Shown here one piece after another: positions 10,521 through 24,427 of a stretch of 64,000 bases of DNA. The DNA comes from Hyperoodon ampullatus (taxonomy: Eukaryota > Chordata > Mammalia > Artiodactyla > Ziphiidae), in the NCBI GenBank assembly GCA_949752795.1, contig CATKHW010000286.1, forward strand, positions 496,001-560,000, in the 5' to 3' direction. The number at the start of each line of letters is the position of its first letter. The stretch's first letter is position 1. The translations under genes were made by a program, and so were the position numbers. The notes under the pieces were generated by a model that was not told the origin of the DNA, did not search any database, and was given only the letters and a program-made list of their open reading frames with translations.

Positions 10521-12257
10521 CTTGGCCAAAAAGGGCGTATGCATTTTCTCCTGAATATATTCAGGAGAAAACGCATACGCCCTTTTTGGCCAAGTACATC
10601 ATTGTCGAAGTTGTGCCCCTCTTCCTGTGCTTTAAAGTCAATTCCAACGTACCACTTGAAATCTGTTTCCTGCTAATCTGCCTAGCATTCAATTCCACCT
10701 CGTTGCCTTCCCTCAACAGATTTTTGGACAATAATTGTCTTTATTACTCTGCCAGTTTGTGAATTGCTATGCCCCTGAGCTCCATTTTTCAACTTGTTTT
10801 TTTGAGCTGACTGAAAGTCCAAAATTGTGGTTCAGGACCTATACTGGTTCTCGGTGGGGGGCTGAGACTTTGGTTAATTCTTCTTCCTGCTGGGAAATTA
10901 GAGTGACATGTGCCCGTCCAAATGCCTTAGAGCTACTCTCTAACTGGTTCTCCCTCTTCCCTTTGATCCTCTGCGAAATTGGCAACTGTTCGAACCAGGA
11001 GGTTAAAGGGGCTGTTTCTCCAAGTTGGGAGATTGATAGAAAAGCAGTTGGAAAATCAAACCGGAGCACCAGCAGAGGTACTATTCGTTGAGTTTTAGAA
11101 AACTTTCATATTCACAGTGTGTCCATTCTCTATTTTTGCCTTACATGTTATATTTGTAGTAATAGTCCCTTCAAGCTGGAGAGTTGGGAACCATGGAATG
11201 CGTGCCAATCATTATTGCTTTAAATGGTCTGCATTTGCTCACCGAATCTCACCAATCCTCTCAGTCCCAAGTGTCCAGCCTTATGCCACATCCAGCTGTC
11301 GTTGTAGATAGGGTCATTCCAGGTTTCATCAGAGACCCTGAAGCAATTGTAAAGAATTTCCCAGTTTTTTTGTTTTGTTTTTGAAATTCCTTTTTATAGT
11401 GGGTTTGAGCTGATTCTCGCTGCCATGTTTATGCCAGTCTAGACACACTTGATTCCCTTATGGAGACATATCAATACATAGGTTTTAAGATTCTTACTAG
11501 TCAGATATATTCCTCTGCGTGAAATATGGAGTTTTGAGTCCCTTTCACTGAGGAAGGTGTAGGTCTTGTCTATTCCATAGTTGGTTTTTGGAACGGTACC
11601 TGTGCTTATATCAAACTCTGGTTTTATGCATCACCCCACCTCTCCTTCCCCCTTAAGCAGGCATAAGAGTGCTTTCTAAATGTGAGACTCTGTTCTCTTT
11701 CCTAACTCAGTTCAAGTGTAGCCATGTTTACAGGATCTTCATAAGTGATATCTTATGATAAGTTTCTTTTTCTGTGTTACTTATTTCACTTAGAATCTTC
11801 GTACTTGTATCTACTCATTTTGCTGCTACTGGTCTTATGACATTGACTTCATGACTGAGGGATATTCCATCGTACGTAAGTATCACAATTTTTTGAACCA
11901 TTTTCATATTTCCTGGAATATTTAAGGTGTACCCAAGTTGAGGTTCTTGTAATCAGTGCAGCCCTAAATTTTGGGGTGGCTCTGTCTTATTGATTTTCAG
12001 TTTTCCCAAGGAATATTCCCTAGACTGGAAGTGCCCTTGGATCCGTAGTTCTGTTGTTTACTTGTTTTTGGAAACACAATGCACTCCTCCAGAAATGCAG
12101 TTGGCAATTTACATCCCGCCCATCAGCATAACAAGACTACCTGTTCTCCAGGGCCTGTCTTGCCTTTCTGGTTTTTACACATTTCGTGGATGTCCCTTTT
12201 AGACCTGTGGAAAGTGATACTTGTTTGTAGTGCAGATTTTCATTGCCCGCCTGCTTG
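10521..12257. repeat. Satellite monomer 1 (outer subfamily)
   Basis: Palindrome with one mismatch (A at 10,543 against C at 10,572, a CpG-to-CpA change). The unit is 1,737 bp and more diverged than central copies, as expected for an array edge. Confidence 0.93.
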
Positions 12258-13996
12258 CTTGGCCAAAAAGGGCGTATGCGTTTTCTCCTGAATATATTCA
12301 TGAGAAAACGCATACGCTCTATTTGGCCAAGAGCATCATTTTTGAAATTTTGCCCCTCTTTCTGTGCTTTAAACGCGATTCCAACGTACCTCTTGAAATC
12401 TGTTTCCTGCTATTCTGCCTCGCTTTCATGTCCGCCTCGTTGCCTTCCCTCACCAGATTTTTGGACGATAGTTGTCCTTTATTACTCGGCCAGTTTGTGA
12501 ATTGCTGTGCCCCTGAGCTCCATTATTCTACTCGTTTTTTGTGAGCTGACCGCAAGTCCAAAATTTTGGTTCAAGACCTATACTGGTTTCCGAAGGGGGC
12601 TGAGACTTTGCTTAATTTTTCTTCCTGCTGGGAAATTAGATAGACATGTGCCCGTGCAAATGCCTAAGAGCTACTCTATCATTGGTTCTCCCTCTTCGCT
12701 TTCATCCTCAGCCAAACTGGCATCCTGTGCGAACCAGTAGGTTAAAGGGGCTGTCTCTCCAAGTTGGGAGATTGATAGTAAAGCAGATGGAAAGTCAAAC
12801 GGGAGCACCAGGAGAGGGACTATTCGTTGAGTTTTAGAAACCATTCGTATTCACAGTGTGTCCATTCTCTAGGTTTCCCGTACATGTTATAGCTGTAGTA
12901 ATATTCCCATCAACTTAGAGAATTGGGACCCATGGAATGGGTGCCATGCATTATTGCTTTAAAGGGTCTGCATCTGCTCACCGAATCTCACCAAACTTCT
13001 CATTCCCAAGTGTCCAGCCTTATGCCACATCCAGCTGTCACTGTAGATAGGGTCATTCCAGGTTTCATCAGAGACCTTGAAGGAATTGTGAAGAATTTCC
13101 TTTTTTGTTTTGTTTTGTTTTTGTAATTCCTTTTCATAGTGGGTTTGAGCTGATTCTCGCTTCCATGTTTATGCCAGTCTAGACGCACTTGATTCCCTTA
13201 GGGAGAGATATCAATACATATGTTTTAAGATTCTTATTAGTCAGATATATTCCTCTGTGGGAAATATGGGGTTTTGAGCCACTTTCTCTGAGGAAGGTAT
13301 AGGTCTTGTCTATTCCTTAGTTGGTTTTTGGAACGGTACCTGTGCTTATATCAAACTCTGGTTTTATGCATCACCCCACCTCTCCTTCCCCCTTAAGCAG
13401 GCATAAGAGTGTTTTCCAAATGTGAGACTCTGTTCTCTTTCCTAACTCAGTTCAAGTGTAGCAATGTTTACAGAATCTTCATAAGTGATATCTTATGATA
13501 AGTTTCTTTTTCTGTGTGACTTATTTCACTTAGAATCATCGTACCTGAATCCACTCATTTTGCTGCTACTGGTCTTGTGACATTGATTGCATGGCTGAGG
13601 GATATTCCATCGTATGTAAGTACCACAATTTTTTGAACCATTTTTATCTTTCCTGGGATATTTATGGTGTACCGAAGTTGAGGTTCTTGTAAGCAGTGCA
13701 GGCCTAAATATTGGGGTGGCTGTGTCTTATTGATTTTCAGTTTTCCCAATGTATATTCCCTATAATGGAAGTGCCCTTGGCTCTGTAGCTCTGTTGTTTA
13801 CTTGTTTTAGGGAACACAATGCACTCCTCCAGAGAGGCAGTTGGAAATTTACATCCCGCCCATCAGCATAACAAGGCTCCCTGTTCTCCAGGGCTTGTCT
13901 TGCCTTTCTGGTTTTTACACACCTTGTGGATGTCCCTTTTGACCGGTTGGAAGTGATACTTCTTTGTAGTGCAGATTTGCATTGCCCGCTTGCTTG
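12258..13996. repeat. Satellite monomer 2 (outer subfamily)
   Basis: Right arm altered (TTCATGAG and GCTCTATTTGG). After the palindrome it reads ATCATTTTTGAAATTTTGCCCC, a signature shared only with the monomer at 62,163. Confidence 0.93.
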
Positions 13997-15732
13997 CTTG
14001 GCCAAAAAGGGCGTATGCGTTTTCTCCTGAATATATTCAGGAGAAAACGCATACGCCCTTTTTGGCCAAGTGCATCATTGTCGAAGTTGTGCCCCTCTTC
14101 CTGTGCTTTAAAGTCGATTCCAACGTACCTCTTGAAATCTGTTTCCTGCTATTCTGCCTCGCTTTCAAGTCCGCCTCGTTGCCTTCCCTCAACAGATTTT
14201 TGGACGAAGGTTGTCTATATTACTCGGCCGGTTTGTGAATTGCTGTGCCACTGAGCTCAATTTTTCAACTCGTTTTTGTGAGCTGAGCGCAAGTCCAGAA
14301 TTTTGGTTCAGGACCTATGCTGGTTCCCGGTGGGGGGCAGAGACTTTGGTTAATTCTTCTTCCTGCCGGGAAGTTAGAGTGATATGTGCCCGTCCAAATG
14401 CCTAACAGCTACTCTCTCATTGGTTCTCCCTCTTCCCTTTCATCCTCTGCCAAATTGAAAACCTGTGCGACCCAGGAGGTTAAAGGGGCAGTCTCTCCAA
14501 CTTGGGAGATTGATAGTAAAGCACGTGGAAAGTCAAACCGGAGCACCAGGAGACGGACTATTCGTAGAGCTTTAGAAACATTTCGTATTCACAGTGTGTC
14601 CGTTATCTAGGTTTCCCGTACATGTTATAGCTGTAGTAATATTCCCTACAACCTGGAGATTTGGGACCCATGGAATGGGTGCCAGGAATTTGTGCTTTAA
14701 AGGGTCTGCATATGCTCACCCAATCTCACCAATCCTCTCAGTCCCCAGTGTCCCTCCTTATGCCACATCCAGCTGTCGTTGTAGATAGGGTCATTCCAGG
14801 TTTCATCAGAGACCCTGAAGGAATTGTAAAGAATTTCCCAGTTTTTTTGTTTTGTTTTTGAAATTCCTTTTTATAGTGGGTTTGAGCTGATTCTCGCTGC
14901 CATGTTTATGCCAGTCTAGACACACTTGATTCCCTTACGGAGACATATCAATACATAGGTTTTAAGATTCTTACTAGTCAGATATATTCCTCTGCGGGAA
15001 ATATGGGGTTTTGAGTCCCTTTCACTGAGGAAGGTGTAGCTCTTGTCTATTCCATAGTTGGTTTTTGGAACGGTACCTGTGCTTATATCAAACTCTGGTT
15101 TTATGCATCACCCCACCTCTCCTTCCCCCTTAAGCAGGCATAAGAGTGTTTTCTAAATGTGAGACACTGTTCTCTTTCCTAACTCAGTTCAAGTGTAGCC
15201 ATGTTTACAGGATCTTCATAAGTGATATATTATGATAAGTTTCTTTTTCTGTGTGACTTATTTCACTTAGAATCATCGTACCTGAATCCACCCATTTTGC
15301 TGCTACTGGTCTTATGACATTGATTTCATGGCTGAGGGATATTCCATCGTACGTAAGTACCACGATTTTTGAACCATTTTTATATTTCCTGGGATATTTA
15401 AGGTGTACCCAAGTTGAGGTCCTTGTAAGCAGTGCAGCCCTAAATTTTGGGGTGGCTCTGTCTTATTGATTTTCAGTTTTCCCAAGGTATATTACCTAGA
15501 CTGGAAGTGCCCTTGTCTCTGTAGCTCTGTTCTTTACTTGTTTGAGGGAACACAATGCAGTCCTCCAGAGAGGCAGTTGGCAATTTACATCGGGCCCATC
15601 AGCATAAAAAGGCTCCCTGTTCTCCAGGGCCTGTCTTGCCTTTCTGGTTTTTACACATTTTGTGGATGTCCCTTTTGACTGATGGGAAGTGATACTTCTT
15701 TGTAGTGCAGATTTGCATTGCCCGCTTGCTTG
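13997..15732. repeat. Satellite monomer 3
   Basis: Perfect 74-bp palindrome; 1,736-bp unit. It carries private changes such as CGAAGGTTGTCTATATTAC at 14,203-14,221. Confidence 0.93.
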
Positions 15733-17471
15733 CTTGGTCAAAAAGCGCGTATGCGTTTTCTCCTGAATATATTCAGGAGAAAACGCATACGCCCTTTTTG
15801 GCCAAGTGCATCATTGTCGAAGTTGAGCCCTTCTTCCTGTGCTTTAAAGGCGATTCCAACGTACCTCTTGAAATCTGTTTCCGGCTATTCTGCCTCGATT
15901 TCAAGTCCACCTCGCTGCCTTCCCTCAACAGATTTTTGGACGATTGTTGTCCTTAATTACTCGGACAGTTTGTGAATTGCTGTGCCCCTGAGCTCCATTT
16001 TTCAATTCGTTTTTGGTGAGCTGACCGCAAGTCCAAAATTTTGGTTCAGGACCTATACTTGTTCCCAGTGGGTGGCTGAGACTTTGGTTAATTCTTCTTC
16101 CTGCCGGGAAATTAGAGTGATATGTGCACGTCCAAATGCCTAACAGCTACTCTATCATTGGTTCTCCCTCTTCCCTTTCATCCTCTCCCAATTTGGCAAC
16201 CTGCGCGAACCAGGAGGATAAAGGGGCTGTCTTTCCAAGTTGGGAGGTTGATAGTAAAGCAGATGGAAAGTCAAACTGGAGCACCAGGAGATGGACTCTT
16301 CGTTGAGTTTTAGAAACCTTTCGTATTCACAGTGTGTCCGTTATCTAGGTTTCCCGTACACGTTATAGCTGTAGTAATATTCCCTTCAACGTGGAGAGTT
16401 GGGACCCATGGAATGGGTGCCAGGCATTTGTGCTTTAAAGGGTCTGCATTTGCTCACCCAATCTCACCAATCCTCTCAGTCCCAAGTGTCCCTCCTTATG
16501 CCACATCCAGCTGTCATTGTAGATAGGATCATTCCAGGGTTCATCAGAGAACCTGAAGGAATTTTAAAGAATTTCCCAGTTTTTTTTTTGTTTGTTTTTG
16601 AAATTCCTTTTTATAGTGGGTTTGAGCTGATTCTCGCTGCCATGTTTATGCCAGTCTAGACACACTTGATTCCCTTACGGAGACATATCAATACATAGGT
16701 TTTAAGATTCTTACTAGTCAGATATATTCCTCTGCGGGAAATATGGGGTTTTGAGTCCCTTTCACTGAGGAAGGTGTAGGTCTTGTCTATTCCATAGTTG
16801 GTTTTTGGAAAGGTACCTGTGTTTATATCAAACTCTGGTTTTATGCATCACCCCACCTCTCCTTCCCCCTTAAGCAGGCATAAGAGTGTTTTCTAAATGT
16901 GAGACTCTGTTCTCTTTCCTAACTCAGTTCAAGTGTAGCCATGTTTACAGGATCTTCATAAGTGATATCTTATGATAAGTTTCTTTTTCTCTGTGACTTA
17001 TTTCACTTAGAATCATCGTACCTGAATCCACCCATTTTGCTGCTAGTGGTTTATGACATTGATTTCATGGCTGAGGGATATTCCATCGTACGTAAGTACC
17101 ACAATTTTTGAACCATTTTTATATTTCCTGGGATATTTAAGGTGTACCCAAGTTGACTTCCTTGTAAGCAGTGCAGCCCTAAATCTTGGGGTGGCTCTGT
17201 CTTATTGATTTTCAGTTTTCCCAAGGTATATTCCCTAGACTGGAAGTGTCCTTGGCTCTTTAGCTCTATTCTTTACTTGTTTTAGGGAACACAATATACT
17301 CCTCCAGAGAGGTAGTTGGCAATTTACATACCGCCCATCAGCATAACAAGGCTCCCTGTTCTCCAGGGCCTGTCTTGCCTTTCTGGTTTTTACACATTTT
17401 GTGGATGTCCCTTTTGACCGGTGGGAAGTGATACTTCTTTGTAGTGCAGATTTGCATTGCCCGCTTGCTTG
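15733..17471. repeat. Satellite monomer 4
   Basis: Left arm has two changes (GGTCA and AGCGCG). The L1 half at 17,041-17,056 carries GCTAGTGGTTTATGAC and later GTTGACTTCCTTG, both repeated exactly in the monomer ending at 27,904. Confidence 0.93.
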
Positions 17472-19210
17472 CTTGGCCAAAATGGGCGTATGCGTTTTCT
17501 CCTGAATACATTCAGGAGAAAACGCATACGCCCTTTTTGGCCAAGTGCATCATTTTCATAGTTCTGCCCCTCTTCCTGTGCTTTAAAGGCGATTCCAACG
17601 TACCTCTTGAAATCTGTTTCCTGCTATTCTGCCTCGCTTTCAAGTCCGCCTCGTTGCCTTTCCTCAACAGATTTTTGGACGATAGTTGTCCTTTATTACT
17701 CGGCCAGTTTGTGAATTGCTGTGCCCCATAGCTCCATTTTTCAACTCGTTTTTTGTGAGCTGACCGCAAGTCCAAAATTTTGGTTCAGGACCTATGCTGG
17801 TTCCCGATGGGGGGCTGAGACTTTGGTTACTTCTTCTTCCTGCCTGGAAGTTAGAGTGATATGTGCCCGTCCAAATGCCAAACAGCTACTCTCGCATTGG
17901 TTCTCCCTCTTCCCTTTCATCCTCTGCCAAATTGGAAACCTGTGCAAACCAGGAGGTTAAATGGGCTGTCTCTCCAAGTTGGAAGATTGATAGTAAAGCA
18001 GATGGAAAGTCAAACCGGAGCAACAGGAGAGGGAATATTCGTTGAGTTTTAGAAACCTTTCGTATTCACAGTGTGTCCGTTCTCTAGGTTTCCCGTACAT
18101 GTTATAACTGTAGTAATATTCACTTCAACATGGAGAGATGGGACCCATGGAATGGGTGCCATGCATTATTGCTTTAAAGGGTCTGCATTTGCTAACCCAA
18201 TATCACCAATCCTCTCAGTCCCAAGTGTCCAGCCTTATGCCACATCCAGCTGTCGTTGTAGAGAGGGTCATTCCAGGTTTCATCAGAGACCCTGAAGGAA
18301 TTGTAAAGAATTTCCCCGTTTTTTTGTTTTGTTTTTGAAATTCCTTTTTATAGTGGGTTTGAGCTGATTCTCGCTGCCATGTTTATGTCAGTCTAGACAC
18401 ACTTGCTTCCCTTACGGAGACATATCAATACATATGCTTTAAGAGTCTTACTAGTCAGATATGTTCCTCTGAGGGAAATATTGGGTTTTAAGTCCCTTTC
18501 ACTGAGGAAGGTGTAGGTCTTGTCTATTCCATAGTTGGTTTTTGGAATGGTACCTGTGCTTATATCAAACTCTGGTTTTATGCATCACCCCACCTCTCCT
18601 TCCCCCTTAAGCAGGCATAAGAGTGTTTTCTAAATGTGAGACACTGTTCTCTTTCCTAACTCAGTTCAAGTGTAGCCATGTTTACAGGATCTTCATAAGT
18701 GATATCTTATGATAAGTTTCTTTTTCTGTGTGACTTATTTCACTTAGAATCATCGTACCTGAATCCACCCATTTTGCTGCTACTGGTCTTATGACTTTGA
18801 TTTCATGGCTGAGGGATATTCCATCGTACGTAATTACCACAATTTCTTCAACCATTTTTATATTTCCTGGGATATTTAAGATGTACCCAAGTTGAGGTCC
18901 TTGTAAGCAGTGCAGCCCTAAATTTTGGGGTGGCTCTGTCTTATTGATTTTCAGTTTTCCCAAGATATATTCCCTAGACTGGAAGTGCCCTTGGCTCTGT
19001 AGCTCTGTTCTTTACTTGTTTTAGGGAACACAATGCACTCCTCCAGAGAGGCAGTTGGCAATTTACATCCCGCCCATCAGCATAACAAGTCTCCCTGTTC
19101 TCCAGGGCCTGTCTTGCCTTTCTGGTTTTTACACATTTTGTGGATGTCCCTTTTGACCGGTGGGAAGTGATACTTCTTTGTAGTGCAGATTTGCATTGCC
19201 AGCTTGCTTG
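17472..19210. repeat. Satellite monomer 5 (type A)
   Basis: Palindrome with AAAATGGG in the left arm and GAATACATTC at the centre. Nearly identical to the monomer at 27,905, including TCATTTTCATAGTTCTGCC after the palindrome. Confidence 0.94.
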
Positions 19211-20949
19211 CTTGGCCAAAAAACGGCGTATGCGTTTTCTGCTGAATATATTCAGGAGAAAACGCATACGCCCTTTTTGGCCAAGTGCATCATTGTCGAA
19301 GTTGTGCCCCTCTTCCTGTGCTTTAAAGGCGATTCCAACGTACCTCTTGAAATCTGTTTCCTGCTATTCTGCCGCGCTTTCAAGTCCACCTCGTTGCCTT
19401 CCCTCAACAGATTTTTGGACGATAGTTGTCCTTTATTACTCGGCCAGTTTGTGAATTGCTGTGCCCCTGAGCTCCATTTTTCAACTCGTTGTAGGTGAGC
19501 TGACCGCAAGTCCAAAATTTTGGTTGAGGACCTATAGTGGTACCCAGTGGGTCTCTGAGACTTTGGTTAATTCTTCTTCTTGCCGGGAAATTAGAGTGAT
19601 ATGTGCCCGTCCAAATGCCTAACAGCTACTCTCTCATTGGTTCTCCCTCTTCCCTTTCATCCTCTCCCAATTTGGCAACCTGTGCGAACCAGGAGGTTAA
19701 AGGGGCTGTCTCTCCAAGTTGGGAGGTTGATAGTAAAGCAGATGGAAAGTCAAACCGGAGCACCAGGAGAGGGACTATTCGTTGAGTTTTAGAAACCTTT
19801 CGTATTCACAGTGTGTCCGTTCTCTAGGTTTCCCGTACATGTTATAGCTGTAGTAATATTCCCTTCAACCTGGAGAGTTGGGACCCATGGAATGGGTGCC
19901 AGGCATTTGTGCTTTAAAGGGTCTGCATTTGCTCACCCAATCTCACCAATCCTCTCAGTCCCAAGTGTCCCTCCTTATGCCACATTCAGCTGTCATTGTA
20001 GATAGGATCATTCCATCGTTCAGCAGAGACCCTGAAGGAATTGTAAAGAATTTCCCAGTTTTTTTGTTTTGTTTTTGAAATTCCTTTTTATAGTGGGTTT
20101 GAGCTGATCGTCGCGGCCATGTTTATGCCAGTCTAGACACACTTGATTCCCTTACGGAGACATATCAATACATAGGTTTTAAGATTCTTACTAGTCAGAT
20201 ATATTCCTCTGCGGGAACTATGGGGTTTTGAGTCCCTTTCACTGAGGAAGGTGTAGGTCTTGTCTATTCCATAGATGGTTTTTGGAACGGTACCTGTGCT
20301 TATATCAAACTCTGGTTTTATGCATCACCCCACCTCTCCTTCCCCCTTAAGCAGGCATAAGAGTGTTTTCTAAATGTGAGACACTGTTCTCTTTCCTAAC
20401 TCAGTTCAAGTGTAGCCATGTTTACAGGATCTTCATAAGTGATATCTTATGATAAGTTTCTTTTTCTCTGTGACTTATTTCACTTAGAATCATCGTACAT
20501 GAATCCAACCATTTTGCTGCTACTGGTCTTATGACATTGATTTCATGGCTGAGGGATATTCCATCGTACGTAAGTACCACAATTTTTGAACCATTTTTAT
20601 ATTTCCTGGGATATTTAAGGTGTACCCAAGTTGAGGTCCTTGTAAGCAGTACAGCCCTAAATTTTGGGGTGGCTCTGTCTTATTGATTTTTAGAATTCCC
20701 AAGGTATATTCCCTGGACTGGAAGTGCCCTTGGCTCTTTAGCTCTATTCTTTACTTGTTTTAGGGAACACAATATACTCCTCCAGAGAGGCAGTTGGCAA
20801 TTTACATCCCGCCCATCAGCATAACAAGGCTCCCTGTTCTCCAGGGCCTGTCTTGCCTTTCTGGTTTTTACACATTTTGTGGATGTCCCTTTTGACCGGT
20901 GTGAAGTGATACTTCTTTGTAGTGCAGATTTGCATTGCCTGCTTGCTTG
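19211..20949. repeat. Satellite monomer 6 (type B)
   Basis: Left arm has an extra base and substitutions (AAAAAACGGCG, TTCTGCTGAATA), making a 75-bp inverted repeat. Further markers are GCCGCGCTTTCAAGTCCACC and TCGTTGTAGGTGAGC, shared with the copies at 22,689 and 29,644. Confidence 0.94.
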
Positions 20950-22688
20950 CATGGCCAAAAAGAGCGTATGGGTTTTCTCCTGAATATATTCAGGAGAAAA
21001 CGCATACGCCCTTTTTGGCCATGTGCATCATTTTCGTAGTTGTGCCCCTCTTCCTGTGCTTTAAAGGCGATTCCAACGTACCTCCTGAAATCTGTTTCCT
21101 GCTATTCTGCATCTCTTTCAAGTCCGCCTCGTTGCCTTTCCTCAACAGATTTTTGGACGATAGTTGTCCTTTATTACTCGGCCAGTTTGTGAATTGCTGT
21201 GCCCCATAGCTCCATTTTTCAACTCGTTTTTTGTGAGCTGACCGCAAGTCCGAAATTTTGGTTCAGGACCTATGCTGGTTCCCGGTGGGGGGCTGAGACT
21301 TTGGTTAATTCTTCTTCCTGCTGGGAAATTACAGTGATATGTGCCCGTTCAAATGCCTAACAGCTAATCTCTCATTGGTTCTCCCTCTTCCCTTTCATCC
21401 TCTGCCAAATTGGCAACCTGTGCGAACCAGGAGGTTAAAGGGTCTGTCTCTCCAAGTTGGGAGGATGATAGTAAAGCAGGTGTAAAGTCAAACCGGAGTA
21501 CCAGGAGAGGGACTATTCGTTGAGTTTTAGAAACCTTTCGTATTCAGAGTGTGTCCGTTCTCTAGGTTTCCCGTACATGTTATAGCTGTAGTAATATTCC
21601 CTTCAACCTGGAGAGTTGGGACCCATGGAATGGGTGCCATGCATTATTGCTTTAAAGGGTCTGCATTTGCTCACCCAATCTCACCAGTCCTCTCAGTTCC
21701 AAGTGTCCAACCTTATGCCACATCCAGCTGTCGTTGTAGATAGGGTCATTCCAGGTTTCATCAGAGACCCTGAAGGAATTGTAAAGAATTTCCTAGTTTT
21801 TTTGTTTTGTTTTTGAAATTCCTTTTTATAGTGGGTTTGAGCTGATTCTCGCTGCCATGTTTATGCCAGTCTAGACACACTTGATTCCCTTACGGAGACA
21901 TATCAATACATAGGTTTTAAGATTCTTACTAGTCAGATATATTCCTCTGTGGGAAATATGGGGTTTTGAGTCCCTTTCACTGAGGAAGGTGTAGGTCTTG
22001 TCTATTCCATAGTTGGTTTTTGGAACAGTACCTGTGCTTATATCAAACTCTGGTTGTATGCATCACCCCACCTCTCCTTCCCCCTTAAGCAGGCATCAGA
22101 GTGTTTCCTAAATGTGAGACACTGTTCTCTTTCCTAACTCAGTTCAAGTGTAGCCATGTTTACAGGATCTTCATAAGTGATATCTTATGATAAGCTTCTT
22201 TTTCTCTGTGACTTATTTCACTTAGAATCATCGTACCTGAATCCACCCATTTTGCTGCTACTGGTCTTATGACATTGATTTCATGGCTGAGGGATATTCC
22301 ATCGTACGTAAGTACCACAATTTTTTGAACCATTTTTATATTTCCTGGGATATTTAAGGTGTACCCAAGTTGAGGTCCTTGTAAGCAGTGCAGCCCTAAA
22401 TTTTGGGGTGGCTCTGTCTTATTGATTTTCAGGTTTCCCAAGGTATATTCCCTAGACTGGAAGTGCCCTTGGCTCTGTAGCTCTGTTGTTTACTTGTTTT
22501 AGGGAACACAATGCACTCCTCCAGAGAGGCAGTTGGCAATTTACATCCCGCCCATCAGCATAACAAGTCTCCCTGTTCTCCAGGGCCTGTCTTGCCTTTC
22601 TGGTTTTTACACATTTTGTGGATGTCCCTTTTGACCGGTGGGAAGTGATACTTCTTTGTAGTGCAGATTTGCATTGCCAGCTTGCTTG
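20950..22688. repeat. Satellite monomer 7 (type C)
   Basis: The palindrome begins CATGGCC and ends GGCCATG instead of CTTGGCC/GGCCAAG, so both arms carry the matching change. It also has AGAGCG and GGGTTTTC in the left arm only. Nearly identical to the copy at 24,428. Confidence 0.94.
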
Positions 22689-24427
22689 CTTGGCCAAAAA
22701 ACGGCGTATGCGTTTTCTGCTGAATATATTCAGGAGAAAACGCATATGCCCTTTTTGGCCAAGTGCATCATTGTCGAAGTTGTGCCCCTCTTCCTGTGCT
22801 TTAAAGGCGATTCCAACGTACCTCTTGAAATCTGTTTCCTGCTATTCTGCCGCGCTTTCAAGTCCACCTCGTTGCCTTCCCTCAACAGATTTTTGGACGA
22901 TAGTTGTCCTTTATTACTCGGCCAGTTTGTGAATTGCTGTGCCCCTGAGCTCCATTTTTCAACTCGTTGTAGGTGAGCTGACCGCAAGTCCAAAATTTTG
23001 GTTGAGGACCTATAGTGGTACCCAGTGGGTCGCTGAGACTTTGGTTAATTCTTCTTCTTGCCGGGAAATTAGAGTGATATGTGCCCGTCCAAATGCCTAA
23101 CAGCTACTCTCTCATTGGTTCTCCCTCTTCCCTTTCATCCTCTCCCAATTTGGCTACCTGTGCGAACCAGGAGGTTAAAGGGGCTGTCTCTCCAAGTTGG
23201 GAGGTTGATAGTAAAGCAGATGGAAAGTCAAACCGGAGCACCAGGAGAGGGACTATTCGTTGAGTTTTAGAAACCTTTCGTATTCACAGTGTGTCCGTTC
23301 TCTAGGTTTCCCGTACATGTTATAGCTGTAGTAATATTCCCTTCAACCTGGAGAGTTGGGACCCATGGAATGGGTGCCAGGCATTTGTGCTTTAAAGGGT
23401 CTGCATTTGCTCACCCAATCTCACCAATCCTCTCAGTCCCAAGTGTCCCTCCTTATGCCACATTCAGCTGTCATTGTAGATAGGATCATTCCATCGTTCA
23501 GCAGAGACCCTGAAGGAATTGTAAAGAATTTCCCAGTTTTTTTGTTTTGTTTTTGAAATTCCTTTTTATAGTGGGTTTGAGCTGATCGTCGCTGCCATGT
23601 TTATGCCAGTCTAGACACTCTTGATTCCCTTACGGAGACATATCAATACATAGGTTTTAAGATTCTTACTAGTCAGATATATTCCTCTGCGGGAACTATG
23701 GGGTTTTGAGTCCCTTTCACTGAGGAAGGTGTAGGTCTTGTCTATTCCATAGATGGTTTTTGGAACGGTACCTGTGCTTATATCAAACTCTGGTTTTATG
23801 CATCACCCCACCTCTCCTTCCCCCTTAAGCAGGCATAAGAGTGTTTTCTAAATGTGAGACACTGTTCTCTTTCCTAACTCAGTTCAAGTGTAGCCATGTT
23901 TACAGGATCTTCATAAGTGATATCTTATGATAAGTTTCTTTTTCTCTGTGACTTATTTCACTTAGAATCATCGTACATGAATCCAACCATTTTGCTGCTA
24001 CTGGTCTTATGACATTGATTTCATGGCTGAGGGATATTCCATCGTACGTAAGTACCACAATTTTTGAACCATTTTTATATTTCCTGGGATATTTAAGGTG
24101 TACCCAAGTTGAGGTCCTTGTAAGCAGTACAGCCCTAAATTTTGGGGTGGCTCTGTCTTATTGATTTTTAGAATTCCCAAGGTATATTCCCTGGACTGGA
24201 AGTGCCCTTGGCTCTTTAGCTCTATTCTTTACTTGTTTTATGGAACACAATATACTCCTCCAGAGAGGCAGTTGGCAATTTACATCCCGCCCATCAGCAT
24301 AACAAGGCTCCCTGTTCTCCAGGGCCTGTCTTGCCTTTCTGGTTTTTACACATTTTGTGGATGTCCCTTTTGACCGGTGTGAAGTGATACTTCTTTGTAG
24401 TGCAGATTTGCATTGCCTGCTTGCTTG
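22689..24427. repeat. Satellite monomer 8 (type B)
   Basis: Near-duplicate of the 19,211 monomer at a distance of 3,478 bp. Differs by few bases, for example CATATGCCC in the right arm and TTTGGCTACC at 23,149. Confidence 0.94.

Noticed and set aside
10493..10762. Satellite open frames as protein-coding genes
   Set aside because: They are short, occur in several frames and on both strands, shift or truncate in many monomers, and partly represent antisense L1.
12825..12840. CENP-B box in the satellite (TATTCGTTGAGTTTTAG)
   Set aside because: Only TTCGTTG matches; the required A at the tenth core position and the CGGG are absent. No full box was seen on either strand.
13997..14070. Palindrome as a known miniature inverted-repeat transposon such as MADE1
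   Set aside because: Similar size, but the arm sequence differs, there is no TA or other target duplication at the edges, and the left arm looks L1-derived.
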